Assembly: GCA_963736325.1 (NCBI GenBank)
Contig: CAVTOG010000009.1
Span: forward strand, 682,001-746,000
From: Actinoallomurus sp963736325
GTDB taxonomy: Bacteria > Actinomycetota > Actinomycetes > Streptosporangiales > Streptosporangiaceae
Reading direction: 5' to 3'
Length of the DNA stretch: 64,000 bases
The notes below the pieces were generated by a model. The model was given only the letters and a program-made list of their open reading frames with translations. It ran no database searches and was not told where the DNA came from. Made by a program: the position numbers and the translations under genes. Positions 9,350 through 17,751 of this stretch are shown here, piece by piece. How positions within the stretch are numbered: position 1 is the stretch's first letter; every line of letters begins with the position of its first letter.

Positions 9350-11803
9350 TCAGGACGCGTTGATCGCCACGTCGTCGAGCACGAAGCTCGTCTGCAGCGA
9401 CGAGTCCTCGACGCCCGAGAACGAGAGCGTCACCGTCTGGCCCGCGAACGAAGACACATCGAAGGTCTTCAGTGCGTAGCCGGTGGCGGCGTTCGCGTTG
9501 CTGTAGGTGCCGAGGGTCGTGCTACCGATCTTGACCGTGAACGTGTCGTACGCGGTGCTGCCGGACTCGGAGGTGTCGATGTGCAGATAAAGGTTGAGCG
9601 AGGCGTTGCATCCCGCGGGGATGGACACCGACTGGCTGGCGGTGTCGGTGTGGGTGACGCCGTACCCGTTGAACCAGGCGAAGCTGGTGCCGCTGTGAGA
9701 GGTCTCACCGCTGCCGTTGGCCGACACGACGCCCGAGGTGGTGGTCCACGGAGTGGTACCGCTCTCGAAGCCGCCGTTGACGACCTTGTTGCCGGGCGAG
9801 GAGCAGCCGCCGCCGACCGGGTTGACCGTCCAGGTGAACGTGGTCGTCCCGGTCAGGTTGGAGGTGTTCTTCGCCGAGACCGTGACCGAGGAGCTGCCGG
9901 CGGTGGTGGGCGTGCCGGAGATCAGGCCGGACGAGGCGTTGATCGACAGACCGGCGGGCAGGCCCGTCGCGCTGTAGGTCAGGGTCTGGCCGTTCGGGTC
10001 GGTCGCGTTGATCTGCACGCTGGCAGCCGTGCCGACCGTGCTGGTCTGGTTACCGGGGTTGGTCACGGTCGGGGCGCCGGGCTGGCCAGGGCAGGTGCCC
10101 GGGACCGGGTCGGAGCCGGTGACGCTGACGGCGGCCCATGCGGCGTTCACCGCGTTGTACTCGGTGCAGTGGGTGCCGTACAGGTCGGCCGCGGCCTTGA
10201 GCGAGTCGGTACGCGCGTCGGCGTAGTCCTCGGCGCTGTTGGCGTAGGACGCGAGCGCCCGGTACCAGATCTTGGCCGACTTGTCGTTGCCGATGCCGGT
10301 CAGGTTCGTGCTGTTGCAGGTCGGGCTGTTGCCGTACCCGTGGTCACCGGAGCCGACGGCCAGCAGGAAGAACCAGTGCGTCAGCGGGCCGAGCGAGTAG
10401 TGCGGGTCCAGCGAGCCGTTGCTGCTGGAGTAGCAGTTCGGCGAGGCGCCGTCGAGCGAGGGGTTGTTCATCCAGCGCAGCGGCGAGTTGTCGCCGTTGA
10501 TGTTGATGAGCTCGCCCATGGTGTAGTCGGGCGTGTCGTGGGAGTTGTTGGCGTAGAACTCCACCATCGTCCCGAAGATGTCGCTGGTGCCCTCGTTCAT
10601 GCCGCCGGTTTCGCCGGTCTCGTCCCAACCGGTCAGCGCACCGCTCACGCCGTGGCTCATCTCGTGGCCCGCGACGTCGATCTCGACGAGCGGACGGGCG
10701 TTGCCCGAGCCGTCGCCGTACGTCATCTGGGAGCCGTCCCAGAAGGCGTTGACGTACGCGTTGCCGTAGTGCACGCGGGACGGGACGCCCGCGCCGTTGC
10801 CGAAGATGCCGTTACGGCCGTGGACGTTCTTGTAGTAGTCGAACGTCTCGGCCGAGCCGTAGTGGGCGTCGGCACCCGCGGAGGCCGCGTCGCTGTTCGT
10901 GCCGTTGCCGAACACTCCGGTGGTGTTGCTGAAGATCGTGCCGGTACCGCTCGTACCGTGGTTCAGGTTCGTGGTGGTGTTGTTCCCGTGCGACGGGTCC
11001 TTCATCGAGTAGGTGCTGCCCGACAGCGTCAGGTCGAGCGGCACCGATCCGCTGTAGATCGAGTTGCCCGTGCCCGCGACGTTCGGGTTCACGCTGCCCG
11101 CCGCGGCGGCCTTCTGCGCCTGCGCCGGCGAGAGAAGGGTGTCGATCTCGTCCCGCTTGGTGACGACCTTGCCCTTGGTCGCGTCGACGAGCACGTGCAG
11201 CACGCTCGGCGTACGGTCCGAGCGCGTGCCGCGGACGACGGTCTCCCACACGAGCTGGGACGAGCGCCCGGTCGCCCACACCGCGAGGTGCGGCGTGCCG
11301 ACGGAGGCGACCTGGCCCTTGAGCTGCCCGCGCGAGGTGGTGGCGGCCGATGCCGCCGCGACCTTCGGCGTCGTGGAGACCGCGCGCGCCGGCGTGGCCG
11401 TGTTCAGCGTCCGGTAGGAGCCACCCGGCTTGAGGTGGACGATCAGGTCACCGCCGTAGACGGGCAGTCCACGGTAGGTGCGGTCGAACCGCACGTCGGC
11501 GGCGCCGTTCTTGCTGACGGTGACGGTGCGCGCGGTGAAGGCGTCGCCCGACTTCATGTGGGCGGTGCTCTTGTGCGCCGTCAGGGCCTTGCGCGCGTTG
11601 GCGATCGCCTTGCTGCGCGTGCTCTTCGACGGGTTGGTGGTGAAGTCGTCCTGGGTGAAGGCCGACTTGCCCGCAGGCTGTGAGGGCTTGGCGGGCGTCT
11701 TGGGGGAAGAGGCTGCGGCTCCGGCGGCGGGTGCCGAGAGCAGCGCGGCGGCGACCGCGAGTGCGGCCGTGGCCGACACCGCGGTGGTGCGTCGTCTGGA
11801 CAT
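9350..11803 (-). CDS. Secreted M4 (thermolysin-like) metalloprotease with Ig-like and C-terminal accessory domains
   Basis: Secreted neutral protease precursor of 817 residues. Order: signal peptide (1 to about 30, ending in GAAA), FTP/PepSY-type propeptide (about 45-225), M4 catalytic domain (about 240-560), a putative-Ig (He_PIG-like) domain with YSATGLPAGLSINASSGLIS (about 575-660), and a C-terminal beta-sandwich (about 670-817) of the sort that binds surfaces or carbohydrate. The zinc site is HEMSH at 380-384 with E404 (GGMNEGTSDIFG). It lies upstream of the two M1 peptidases on the same strand: an endoprotease releasing peptides that the M1 enzymes could trim, which is a reasonable inference. 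ATG 11803 has AAAGGA 10 nt upstream. A small GC hairpin (11835-11850) lies in the leader. Confidence 0.92.
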   Translation of the reverse strand: MSRRRTTAVSATAALAVAAALLSAPAAGAAASSPKTPAKPSQPAGKSAFTQDDFTTNPSKSTRSKAIANARKALTAHKSTAHMKSGDAFTARTVTVSKNGAADVRFDRTYRGLPVYGGDLIVHLKPGGSYRTLNTATPARAVSTTPKVAAASAATTSRGQLKGQVASVGTPHLAVWATGRSSQLVWETVVRGTRSDRTPSVLHVLVDATKGKVVTKRDEIDTLLSPAQAQKAAAAGSVNPNVAGTGNSIYSGSVPLDLTLSGSTYSMKDPSHGNNTTTNLNHGTSGTGTIFSNTTGVFGNGTNSDAASAGADAHYGSAETFDYYKNVHGRNGIFGNGAGVPSRVHYGNAYVNAFWDGSQMTYGDGSGNARPLVEIDVAGHEMSHGVSGALTGWDETGETGGMNEGTSDIFGTMVEFYANNSHDTPDYTMGELININGDNSPLRWMNNPSLDGASPNCYSSSNGSLDPHYSLGPLTHWFFLLAVGSGDHGYGNSPTCNSTNLTGIGNDKSAKIWYRALASYANSAEDYADARTDSLKAAADLYGTHCTEYNAVNAAWAAVSVTGSDPVPGTCPGQPGAPTVTNPGNQTSTVGTAASVQINATDPNGQTLTYSATGLPAGLSINASSGLISGTPTTAGSSSVTVSAKNTSNLTGTTTFTWTVNPVGGGCSSPGNKVVNGGFESGTTPWTTTSGVVSANGSGETSHSGTSFAWFNGYGVTHTDTASQSVSIPAGCNASLNLYLHIDTSESGSTAYDTFTVKIGSTTLGTYSNANAATGYALKTFDVSSFAGQTVTLSFSGVEDSSLQTSFVLDDVAINAS

Positions 11804-12184
11804 GTACGGAGGATCCTTTCGCCACTGAAAGTGGGCCCGCTGTCGCGGGCAGGCGGAAGGGACAGGGGAGTCGGTGGTCTCCTGGGTGGAGACCGGCGAG
11901 ATTCGATCACCGACTGCGGTGGGCCCTGGCGGGGGAGGTCCTCCCGGAGTGGAAGCGCGGCGGTCCGGACCTGGGGCGGTCCAGACAGCTCCTTTCTGGT
12001 GCGAATCGGTTCATTTTGCCGCTCTTGGAACAGGAGTCTCCGTATGTGGAACGGACCAGAGAAGACACCGGCGTGAGGGGTAGGGATATCCCTAGGGGTG
12101 CGTCGTCGGCGTTTCTGCCGTATGTGTGTCAGGTTCGGGCGGTATCGCTAGTCCGGTGGCGAAAGGCGCTGTTAGCTTCGGGCG
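11804..12184. promoter_or_regulatory. Divergent intergenic region with a perfect 14-bp palindrome
   Basis: This 381-nt gap separates the protease genes (minus) from the deaminase gene (plus). It contains a small hairpin at 11835-11850 (GCCCGC-TGTC-GCGGGC) in the protease leader and a perfect palindrome TAGGGATATCCCTA at 12081-12094, which could be an operator. A TAGCTT hexamer at 12173-12178 ends 6 nt before the deaminase ATG and could be a -10 box for a leaderless transcript. No protein-coding gene is supported here. Confidence 0.4.
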
Positions 12185-13195
12185 ATGAGCGTGCCCGATG
12201 AATTCATTGACGCCCTGCCCAAGGTCGAACTCCACGTTCACCTGGTCGGCTCCGCCTCGCTGCCCACCGTGCTGGAGCTGGCACGACGCCATACCGGCCA
12301 CACCGTGCCGACGAACGAGGAGGCGTTGCGGACGTTCTACGCGTTCCGCGACTTCCCGCACTTCGCCGAGGTGTACTTCGCCGTCAACGGCCTCATCAAG
12401 GACCCCGAGGACGTCGCGGCACTGGTCGTCGGGGCGGCCCGGGACCTCGCGGCGCAGAACGTCCGGTACGTCGAGCTGACCGTCACCCCGTACTCGCACG
12501 TGATGGCGGGAATGACGATGCCGGCCGTGACCGAGGCGCTGGACGTCGCCGCGCGGCAGGTCGCCGATGACATCCAGGTCGCCTACGTCTTCGACATCCC
12601 TGCGGAGTTCGGGAGCGTCGCCGCGAGGAACACGATCGACCACGCGCTCGGCCACCCGCCGGAGAAGCTCGTCGGTTTCGGCATCGGCGGGATCGAGGAC
12701 GCGCGGATCGGGCACGAGGAGGCGATACGCGACGCGTTCCGCGCGGCCGTCGCGGCCGGCCTGCACAGCGTGCCGCACGCCGGGGAGATGAGCGGGCCCG
12801 AGACGATCTGGGAGGCCGTGCGCAACCTCGGCGCCGAGCGGATCGGGCACGGCATCCGCTGCCTCGACGACCCCGAGCTGGTCGCGTACCTGCGTGAGAC
12901 GCAGATCCCCCTGGAGGTCTGCCCGACGTCCAACGTGTGCACCCGGCAGGTCGCGCACATCTCCGAGCACCCGCTGCCGAGGTTGCTGGAGGAGGGGCTG
13001 TACGTGACGTTGAACAGCGACGACCCGCCGATGTTCGGCACGACGCTCACCAACGAGTACCGGACGGCCGCGGCGGACCTCGGGCTCGGGAAGGACGGCC
13101 TCACGGAGCTGGCGCGCAACGCCGTGAACGCGTCGTTCCTCGACGAGGAGGGCAAGAAGGCGATCCTCGCGGAGATCGACCAGATGCAGCCATAA
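12185..13195 (+). CDS. Adenosine deaminase-family amidohydrolase
   Basis: Cytosolic zinc deaminase of 336 residues, the normal length for this family. It carries the metal and catalytic set: H17-x-H19 (ELHVHL), H198-A-G-E201, a further histidine in ERIGHGIRC, and D279-D280 in LNSDDPPMF. These support hydrolytic deamination of adenosine or a related purine. Related subfamilies act on adenine or on aminodeoxyfutalosine in menaquinone synthesis, and I cannot separate these by eye, so no gene symbol is given. There is no ribosome-binding site before the ATG and a -10-like TAGCTT ends 6 nt upstream, so it may be leaderless. No purine or menaquinone genes lie next to it. Confidence 0.85.
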   Translation: MSVPDEFIDALPKVELHVHLVGSASLPTVLELARRHTGHTVPTNEEALRTFYAFRDFPHFAEVYFAVNGLIKDPEDVAALVVGAARDLAAQNVRYVELTVTPYSHVMAGMTMPAVTEALDVAARQVADDIQVAYVFDIPAEFGSVAARNTIDHALGHPPEKLVGFGIGGIEDARIGHEEAIRDAFRAAVAAGLHSVPHAGEMSGPETIWEAVRNLGAERIGHGIRCLDDPELVAYLRETQIPLEVCPTSNVCTRQVAHISEHPLPRLLEEGLYVTLNSDDPPMFGTTLTNEYRTAAADLGLGKDGLTELARNAVNASFLDEEGKKAILAEIDQMQP

Positions 13196-13296
13196 GGAGA
13201 AGGTGTTCCGGGGCCGATCTCCACTCTGAGCGGCAAAAACGATCAGACGCGTAGAGCGCGCACAAAACGGCATTCATCGCGGTCTGAAGCAAGGTG

Positions 13297-13325
13297 TTGA
13301 CGCGGGTATGACCCGTTGTTAACTT
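13297..13325 (+). promoter_or_regulatory. Sigma-70-type promoter of the LAL regulator with internal inverted repeat
   Basis: TTGACG at 13297-13302, a 17-nt spacer and TAACTT at 13320-13325 form a good vegetative promoter. The spacer holds an inverted repeat CGGGT-ATG-ACCCG at 13303-13315, which could be a repressor or autoregulatory site. The start of transcription would fall near 13332, downstream of the TTG at 13316, so translation must begin at ATG 13376. Confidence 0.55.
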
Positions 13326-13375
13326 GCGCGCCGAGGGCTCTCACGCTGGGAGCGGCGTCCGGAGGGTCAACGCGG

Positions 13376-16213
13376 ATGACCGATACGTTCGGATCAGTCC
13401 GATGGATGGCCGCCCTGCCGAAGACGGTGGGACAGGCGGCCAGGGGGCCCGACGGGCATGCCCTGGTCGACCGCGGTCCGCTGCTGACGAGCGCCCGCGC
13501 CCACCTCGCCGAAGGCGGCAGCGTCCTGCTGACCGGACCGGCCGGCATCGGGAAGTCCACGCTCCTGTCCACGCTGGCCCAGGAGCCCGCGGACAGCCAG
13601 GTGCTCGGCTGCTCGCTGTCGGAGGCCGAGCGCCACCTGCCGTTCCTCGGCCTGATCGACCTCCTCGCCGAGATCGACGAGGACGTCCTGCGGACACTGC
13701 CCGAGCATCAGCGTTCCGCGCTGGAGTCCGCCCTGCTCCGCCGTACGGACCCGATCGGCGACCGCGACGTCCTCGGCCTGCGCATGGCCGTGCTCGCCAC
13801 GTTCCGCGCGATGTGCGCCGTACGGCCGGTGCTGCTCGTGATCGACGACGCGCAGTGGCTCGACGCGCCCAGCGCCGAGCTGCTGGCGTTCATCGCGCGG
13901 CGGGCGTCCGGGCTCCCGCTGCGCGCCCTCGTCAGCGCGCGCGACGGACGGGTCACGCCGCCGAGGGAACAGCGCCTGTGCCCGCCACCGCTGCGTACGC
14001 TCGCGGTGCCGCCGATGACCGTTCCGGAGGTCACGCGGCTGCTGGGCGACCTCGGGCTGCCGCGCGCCGTCCTCGCGAAGGTTCACGGGGCCAGCGGCGG
14101 CAACCCGTTCTTCGCGCTCGAACTGGGCCGCGCGCTCGCCGGGCACGACGGGCCGCTCGACCCGTCGGAGCCGCTGCCCGTGCCGGACAGCCTGCGCTCC
14201 CTCATGCTCGGCCGGCTGATGGCGCTGTCCTCGGAGGCGCGGCGTACGCTCCTCACCGCCTCCGCCGCGGCACGCCCGACCCTCGGACTCCTGCGGGCGG
14301 CGGGCCGTCCCGACCCCGCGACCGACGTCGGCGAGGCGCGCGTCGCCGGGATCGTCGCGCCGGGCGAGGTCGTACGGTTCACCCACCCGCTGCTGTCGGC
14401 CGTGCTCTACGCCGAGACCCCCGAACAGGACCGCCTGGAGGCGCACCAGGCGCTCGCCGACGCGGTCACCGACCCGGTCGAACGCGCCCGCCACCTAGCC
14501 CTCGTCGCTCCGGGGCGCAGCGCCGACGTCGCCGGCAGGCTCAGCGAGGCCGCCGAGGCCGCCCGGCGAAGGGGCGCTCGCGGCGCCGCCGCGCGGCTCG
14601 CCCTGCTCGCGGCGGACCGTACGACCAAGGTGGACGCCGAGCACGACCTGCGGCTGACGGCGGCCGAGGACGCCCTGTCGGCGGGTGAGTTCGCGATGGC
14701 CCGTGGCATCGCCGAGGACGTCCTGACACGCGCCTCCGCGCCGGCGACGCGCGTACGGGCCTGGATCGTGCTGCTCGACTCCGGCGGGCAGGCCCTGGCC
14801 GAGCTCGACGACGTGTTCCCGCGCGCGCTCGCCGACGCGCGAGACGACCCGGCGCTGCTCGCACCGCTGCACCTGCGGCTCGCGTGGCGTGCCTGGCTGG
14901 TCAAGGGCTCCGCGGCCAAGGCGCGCGCGGAGGCGGCCACGGCGGCGCGACTCGCGGAACGGGCCGGCGACCGCCGTACGGAGGTGCTGGCCCTCACGAA
15001 ACAGGCGCTGGCGGAGTTCGGCATGGGACGCCTCGAAGCCGACCACACGCTCACCCGCGCCCTGGCCGGCACGCGGGACCCGGCGATCAGGTTCGACCAC
15101 AACGGGCCGGTGTACCTGCGCTACCGCCAGCACCTGCTGCACGACCGGCTGGAGGAGGCGCGCGCGGAGCTGCGTTCGCTGACCTATGCCGTGCGGCAGC
15201 GCGGCGCCGTCGAGAGCCTGTTCATGTGCCTGTACGGCTCGGCGCAGGTCGAGATCCTCCGAGGCCGCTGCGAACGCGCCCTCGACCTCGCCTACCAGTG
15301 CCTGCGGCTCGCCCAGGACAGCGAGCTGAGCCAGGGGCCGGCGTGGTGCGCGGTGGCCTTCGCCGAGGCGGCCGGCGGCTCGCTGGACGAGGCCCTGGCC
15401 GCCGCCGAACGCGGCATCGCGCACAGTGAGGACGACGGCGACCTGCTCTTCCTGCCCGCCACCCTGCACGCGGCCGGCACCATCCGGCTGCTCCGCGGCG
15501 AACCCGCCGAGGCCGTCGAATCCCTCCGCCGCGTACGCCGCCTGGAGGCCGACCAGGGGCTGGCCGAGCCCGCGATGCGCCGCTGGCACGCCGACCTCGC
15601 CGAAGCCCTCGCCGCCACCGGGGCCGTCGGGGAGGCCACCGAGCTGATCGAGGAGACGCGGCGCGACGCCACACGCCTGGGCCGCCGCAGCGTCCTGGCC
15701 GCACTCGACCGCGCCGCAGCCCTCGTGGCCGCGGCCCGCGGCGACCTGGCCGCCGCGGTGGACGGCCTGCGGGCGTCGGTGACGGCCATGGCCGCGCTCC
15801 CGTCCCCCATGGAGGAGGGCCGCGCCCGGCTGGAGCTCGGCCGGGCGCTGCTCACCAGCGGAGACGTCACCGCGGGACGCGAGTCGCTCCGCACGGCGCA
15901 CCGGCTGTTCACCCGCGCGAAGGCCACGCCGTGGGCCGCCGCCACGGGAGCCGAACTCGACCGCGCCGACGTGGGCGTCACGGCGGTCACGGGCTCGGCC
16001 GACCCGCTGCGCGAGCTGGCCGGCGTCGAACGCCGCGTCGCCGTCCTGGTCGCCGAGGGCGCGACGAACCGCGAGATCGCCGCACGCCTCTTCATCTCCG
16101 TGAAGACCGTGGAAGCCGCCCTCACCCGGACGTACCGGAAGCTGGGCGTCCGCTCCCGCGTCGACGTCGCCCGCCTGACCGCGTTCCGCCACTCGGGCGG
16201 CCACCCGGCCTGA
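13376..16213 (+). CDS. Large LuxR-family (LAL) ATPase transcriptional regulator
   Basis: Regulator of 945 residues. An N-terminal STAND/AAA ATPase domain has Walker A GPAGIGKST (near residue 60) and Walker B LLVIDDAQWLD. A long helical TPR-like middle follows, and a C-terminal LuxR helix-turn-helix occupies about the last 60 residues (NREIAARLFISVKTVEAAL). The size and order match the LAL/MalT-like class, in which ATP and an effector control DNA binding. ATG 13376 with GGAGGG 9 nt upstream is chosen over TTG 13316, which lies in the promoter. Target genes are unknown; there is no biosynthetic cluster beside it. Confidence 0.9.
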   Translation: MTDTFGSVRWMAALPKTVGQAARGPDGHALVDRGPLLTSARAHLAEGGSVLLTGPAGIGKSTLLSTLAQEPADSQVLGCSLSEAERHLPFLGLIDLLAEIDEDVLRTLPEHQRSALESALLRRTDPIGDRDVLGLRMAVLATFRAMCAVRPVLLVIDDAQWLDAPSAELLAFIARRASGLPLRALVSARDGRVTPPREQRLCPPPLRTLAVPPMTVPEVTRLLGDLGLPRAVLAKVHGASGGNPFFALELGRALAGHDGPLDPSEPLPVPDSLRSLMLGRLMALSSEARRTLLTASAAARPTLGLLRAAGRPDPATDVGEARVAGIVAPGEVVRFTHPLLSAVLYAETPEQDRLEAHQALADAVTDPVERARHLALVAPGRSADVAGRLSEAAEAARRRGARGAAARLALLAADRTTKVDAEHDLRLTAAEDALSAGEFAMARGIAEDVLTRASAPATRVRAWIVLLDSGGQALAELDDVFPRALADARDDPALLAPLHLRLAWRAWLVKGSAAKARAEAATAARLAERAGDRRTEVLALTKQALAEFGMGRLEADHTLTRALAGTRDPAIRFDHNGPVYLRYRQHLLHDRLEEARAELRSLTYAVRQRGAVESLFMCLYGSAQVEILRGRCERALDLAYQCLRLAQDSELSQGPAWCAVAFAEAAGGSLDEALAAAERGIAHSEDDGDLLFLPATLHAAGTIRLLRGEPAEAVESLRRVRRLEADQGLAEPAMRRWHADLAEALAATGAVGEATELIEETRRDATRLGRRSVLAALDRAAALVAAARGDLAAAVDGLRASVTAMAALPSPMEEGRARLELGRALLTSGDVTAGRESLRTAHRLFTRAKATPWAAATGAELDRADVGVTAVTGSADPLRELAGVERRVAVLVAEGATNREIAARLFISVKTVEAALTRTYRKLGVRSRVDVARLTAFRHSGGHPA

Positions 16214-16225
16214 TGCGGGTCGCGG

Positions 16226-17110
16226 CTACGCGTCCGGCGTCTCGGCCGAGGTGGTGGCCTCGCGCAGGGACTCGAGCAGGGCGGCGGTCGCCGGAGGCTC
16301 GGGGGGTTCGCCGTACGTCGCGGCCAGGACGTAGCGGGTCGCCTCCGGTAGTTCGACGGCGTGGACGGACGGGTTGCGTGCCGCTTCCAGGGTGAGTCCC
16401 GGTAGGGCCGTCACGCCGAGGCCGGCGGCCACGAGGGCCTGGACCGCGACGAAGTCGTCCGTGGTGAAGGAGATCCGCGGGTCGAAGCCCGCACGCGCGC
16501 ACATCTCCAGCAGGTGGCGGCGGCAGCGGTCGCAGCCGGCGATCCACTCCTCGTCGGCGCAGGCGGCCAGGTCCGGTGGGGCCTTCGTGGCGGTGACGAG
16601 GTAGCTCGGCTCCTCCAGCAGGAGGTGGGAGGCGATGCCGTCGTCCTCGACGCCCGCGTCGTAGCGGAAGATCACGGCGACGTCGATGTAGCCGGCGCGC
16701 AGCATGCGGACGGCCTCCGGAGGCTCGGCCTCGGTGAGGCTGACGCGCAGGCCCGGGTGGCGGGAGGCCAGGAGCGAGGCCGCGCGGGGCACGAACGTGC
16801 CGAGGGCCGACGGGAAGGCCGCGAGGCGTACGCGGCCCTGGCTCAGGCCGACGTGGGCCGACAGCTCGGCCTCGGCCGCGTCGAGCCGCCCGAGGATCTC
16901 CGCGCCCCGTTCGGCGAGCGTACGGCCCGCCTCGGTGAGCCGGATGCCGCGCCCGGCACGGCGTACGAGCTGGGCTCCGGTCTCGGCCTCCAGCCGGGCG
17001 AGGTGGTGGCTGACCGACGGCTGGGAGTAGTGCAGCTCTTTGGCCGCCGCGGTCACCGAGCCCGTACGGGCGATCGCGACGAGGACTCTGAGGCGGGAAA
17101 CATCCAGCAC
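16226..17110 (-). CDS. LysR-family transcriptional regulator
   Basis: Regulator of 294 residues: an N-terminal winged helix-turn-helix (AIARTGSVTAAAKELHYSQP) and a LysR-type substrate-binding domain over the rest. The GTG at 17110 gives the standard N-terminus; the frame is open further upstream but that would run into the divergent promoter region. It is divergent from the cupin gene at 17212, with an imperfect inverted repeat between them, so it probably controls that gene and itself. An unusual feature is a CxxC cluster (AGCDRCRRHLLEMC) in the effector domain, which could respond to thiol or metal. Confidence 0.85.
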   Translation of the reverse strand: MLDVSRLRVLVAIARTGSVTAAAKELHYSQPSVSHHLARLEAETGAQLVRRAGRGIRLTEAGRTLAERGAEILGRLDAAEAELSAHVGLSQGRVRLAAFPSALGTFVPRAASLLASRHPGLRVSLTEAEPPEAVRMLRAGYIDVAVIFRYDAGVEDDGIASHLLLEEPSYLVTATKAPPDLAACADEEWIAGCDRCRRHLLEMCARAGFDPRISFTTDDFVAVQALVAAGLGVTALPGLTLEAARNPSVHAVELPEATRYVLAATYGEPPEPPATAALLESLREATTSAETPDA

Positions 17111-17125
17111 AAGGCCAATATATCG

Positions 17126-17167
17126 ATCGGGTCTATGGGATCGGCGATTATTTGGCATTAGACCGAT
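17126..17167. promoter_or_regulatory. Imperfect inverted repeat in the LysR/cupin divergent promoter
   Basis: Arms ATCGGGTCTA (17126-17135) and TAGACCGAT (17159-17167) are complementary apart from one extra G. They lie midway between the LysR start (17110) and the cupin start (17212), the expected place for a LysR operator. The AT-rich centre could hold promoter elements for both genes. Confidence 0.45.
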
Positions 17168-17211
17168 GAGTGCTGGCGGCGTCACTGTGGAGGGGACGAA
17201 GGAGGTACCCG

Positions 17212-17751
17212 ATGTCCCCGGTGCTCGGAGCGATACGTCCCGGTCTGGCGGATCTGGTGGATGGTGTGCGCGACGTCGTGGACGCACGCGCGGGCTGGCG
17301 GGAGACGGCCGAACTCGTGGCCGGGAAACTGCGGCTGCACCTGCCCACGCCCGACGTCCTCACGGCCGAACAGCGGCTCGGCGATCCCCACCGGCACGTC
17401 AGCCACACGCTGTACGTCGAGCCGGGCGGGTCGTTCTCCATCGTCGGCCTGGTGTGGCGCCCGGGCCAGACCACCTCGATCCACGACCACGTGACGTGGT
17501 GCGTCTTCGGCGTGCTCCAGGGGAACGAGCACGAGGAGCTGTTCGCTCAGGAGGGCGACCACCTCGTACGCGTCGGGCGCAGCGACAACCCGGTCGGAGA
17601 CGTCAGCGGATTCGCGCCGCCCGGCGACATCCACCGGGTGCACAACAACGGCGACGAGATCGCGATCTCGCTGCACATCTACGGCACTGACATCTCGCGG
17701 GTCGAGTCCAGCGTGCGCCGCACGTACGACCTTCCGATCAGGCCGTCCTGA
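17212..17751 (+). CDS. Cupin-fold cysteine dioxygenase-like metalloenzyme (COG5553 type)
   Basis: Small cytosolic cupin of 179 residues. Metal-binding features are H-D-H in TSIHDHVTWCVFGVLQG followed by NEHEELF, and a second histidine region DIHRVHNN with ISLHIYG. This is the pattern of the predicted double-stranded beta-helix metalloenzymes related to cysteine dioxygenase; the true substrate is not known. ATG 17212 has a near-perfect AAGGAGGT 5 nt upstream, so it is taken over an earlier in-frame start at 17170. It is divergent from a LysR regulator with a CxxC motif and converges on the NSAR-like gene with a 14-nt overlap. A sulfur amino-acid role would fit but is inference. Confidence 0.75.
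   Translation: MSPVLGAIRPGLADLVDGVRDVVDARAGWRETAELVAGKLRLHLPTPDVLTAEQRLGDPHRHVSHTLYVEPGGSFSIVGLVWRPGQTTSIHDHVTWCVFGVLQGNEHEELFAQEGDHLVRVGRSDNPVGDVSGFAPPGDIHRVHNNGDEIAISLHIYGTDISRVESSVRRTYDLPIRPS

Noticed and set aside
9281..11683. An 800-codon open frame on the plus strand opposite the M4 protease
   Set aside because: Its composition is arginine-, glycine- and valine-rich without any domain, and it is the antisense shadow of a well-supported protease gene.
14495..16204. Long minus-strand open frame opposite the LAL regulator
   Set aside because: No family features; explained by codon bias of the true gene.
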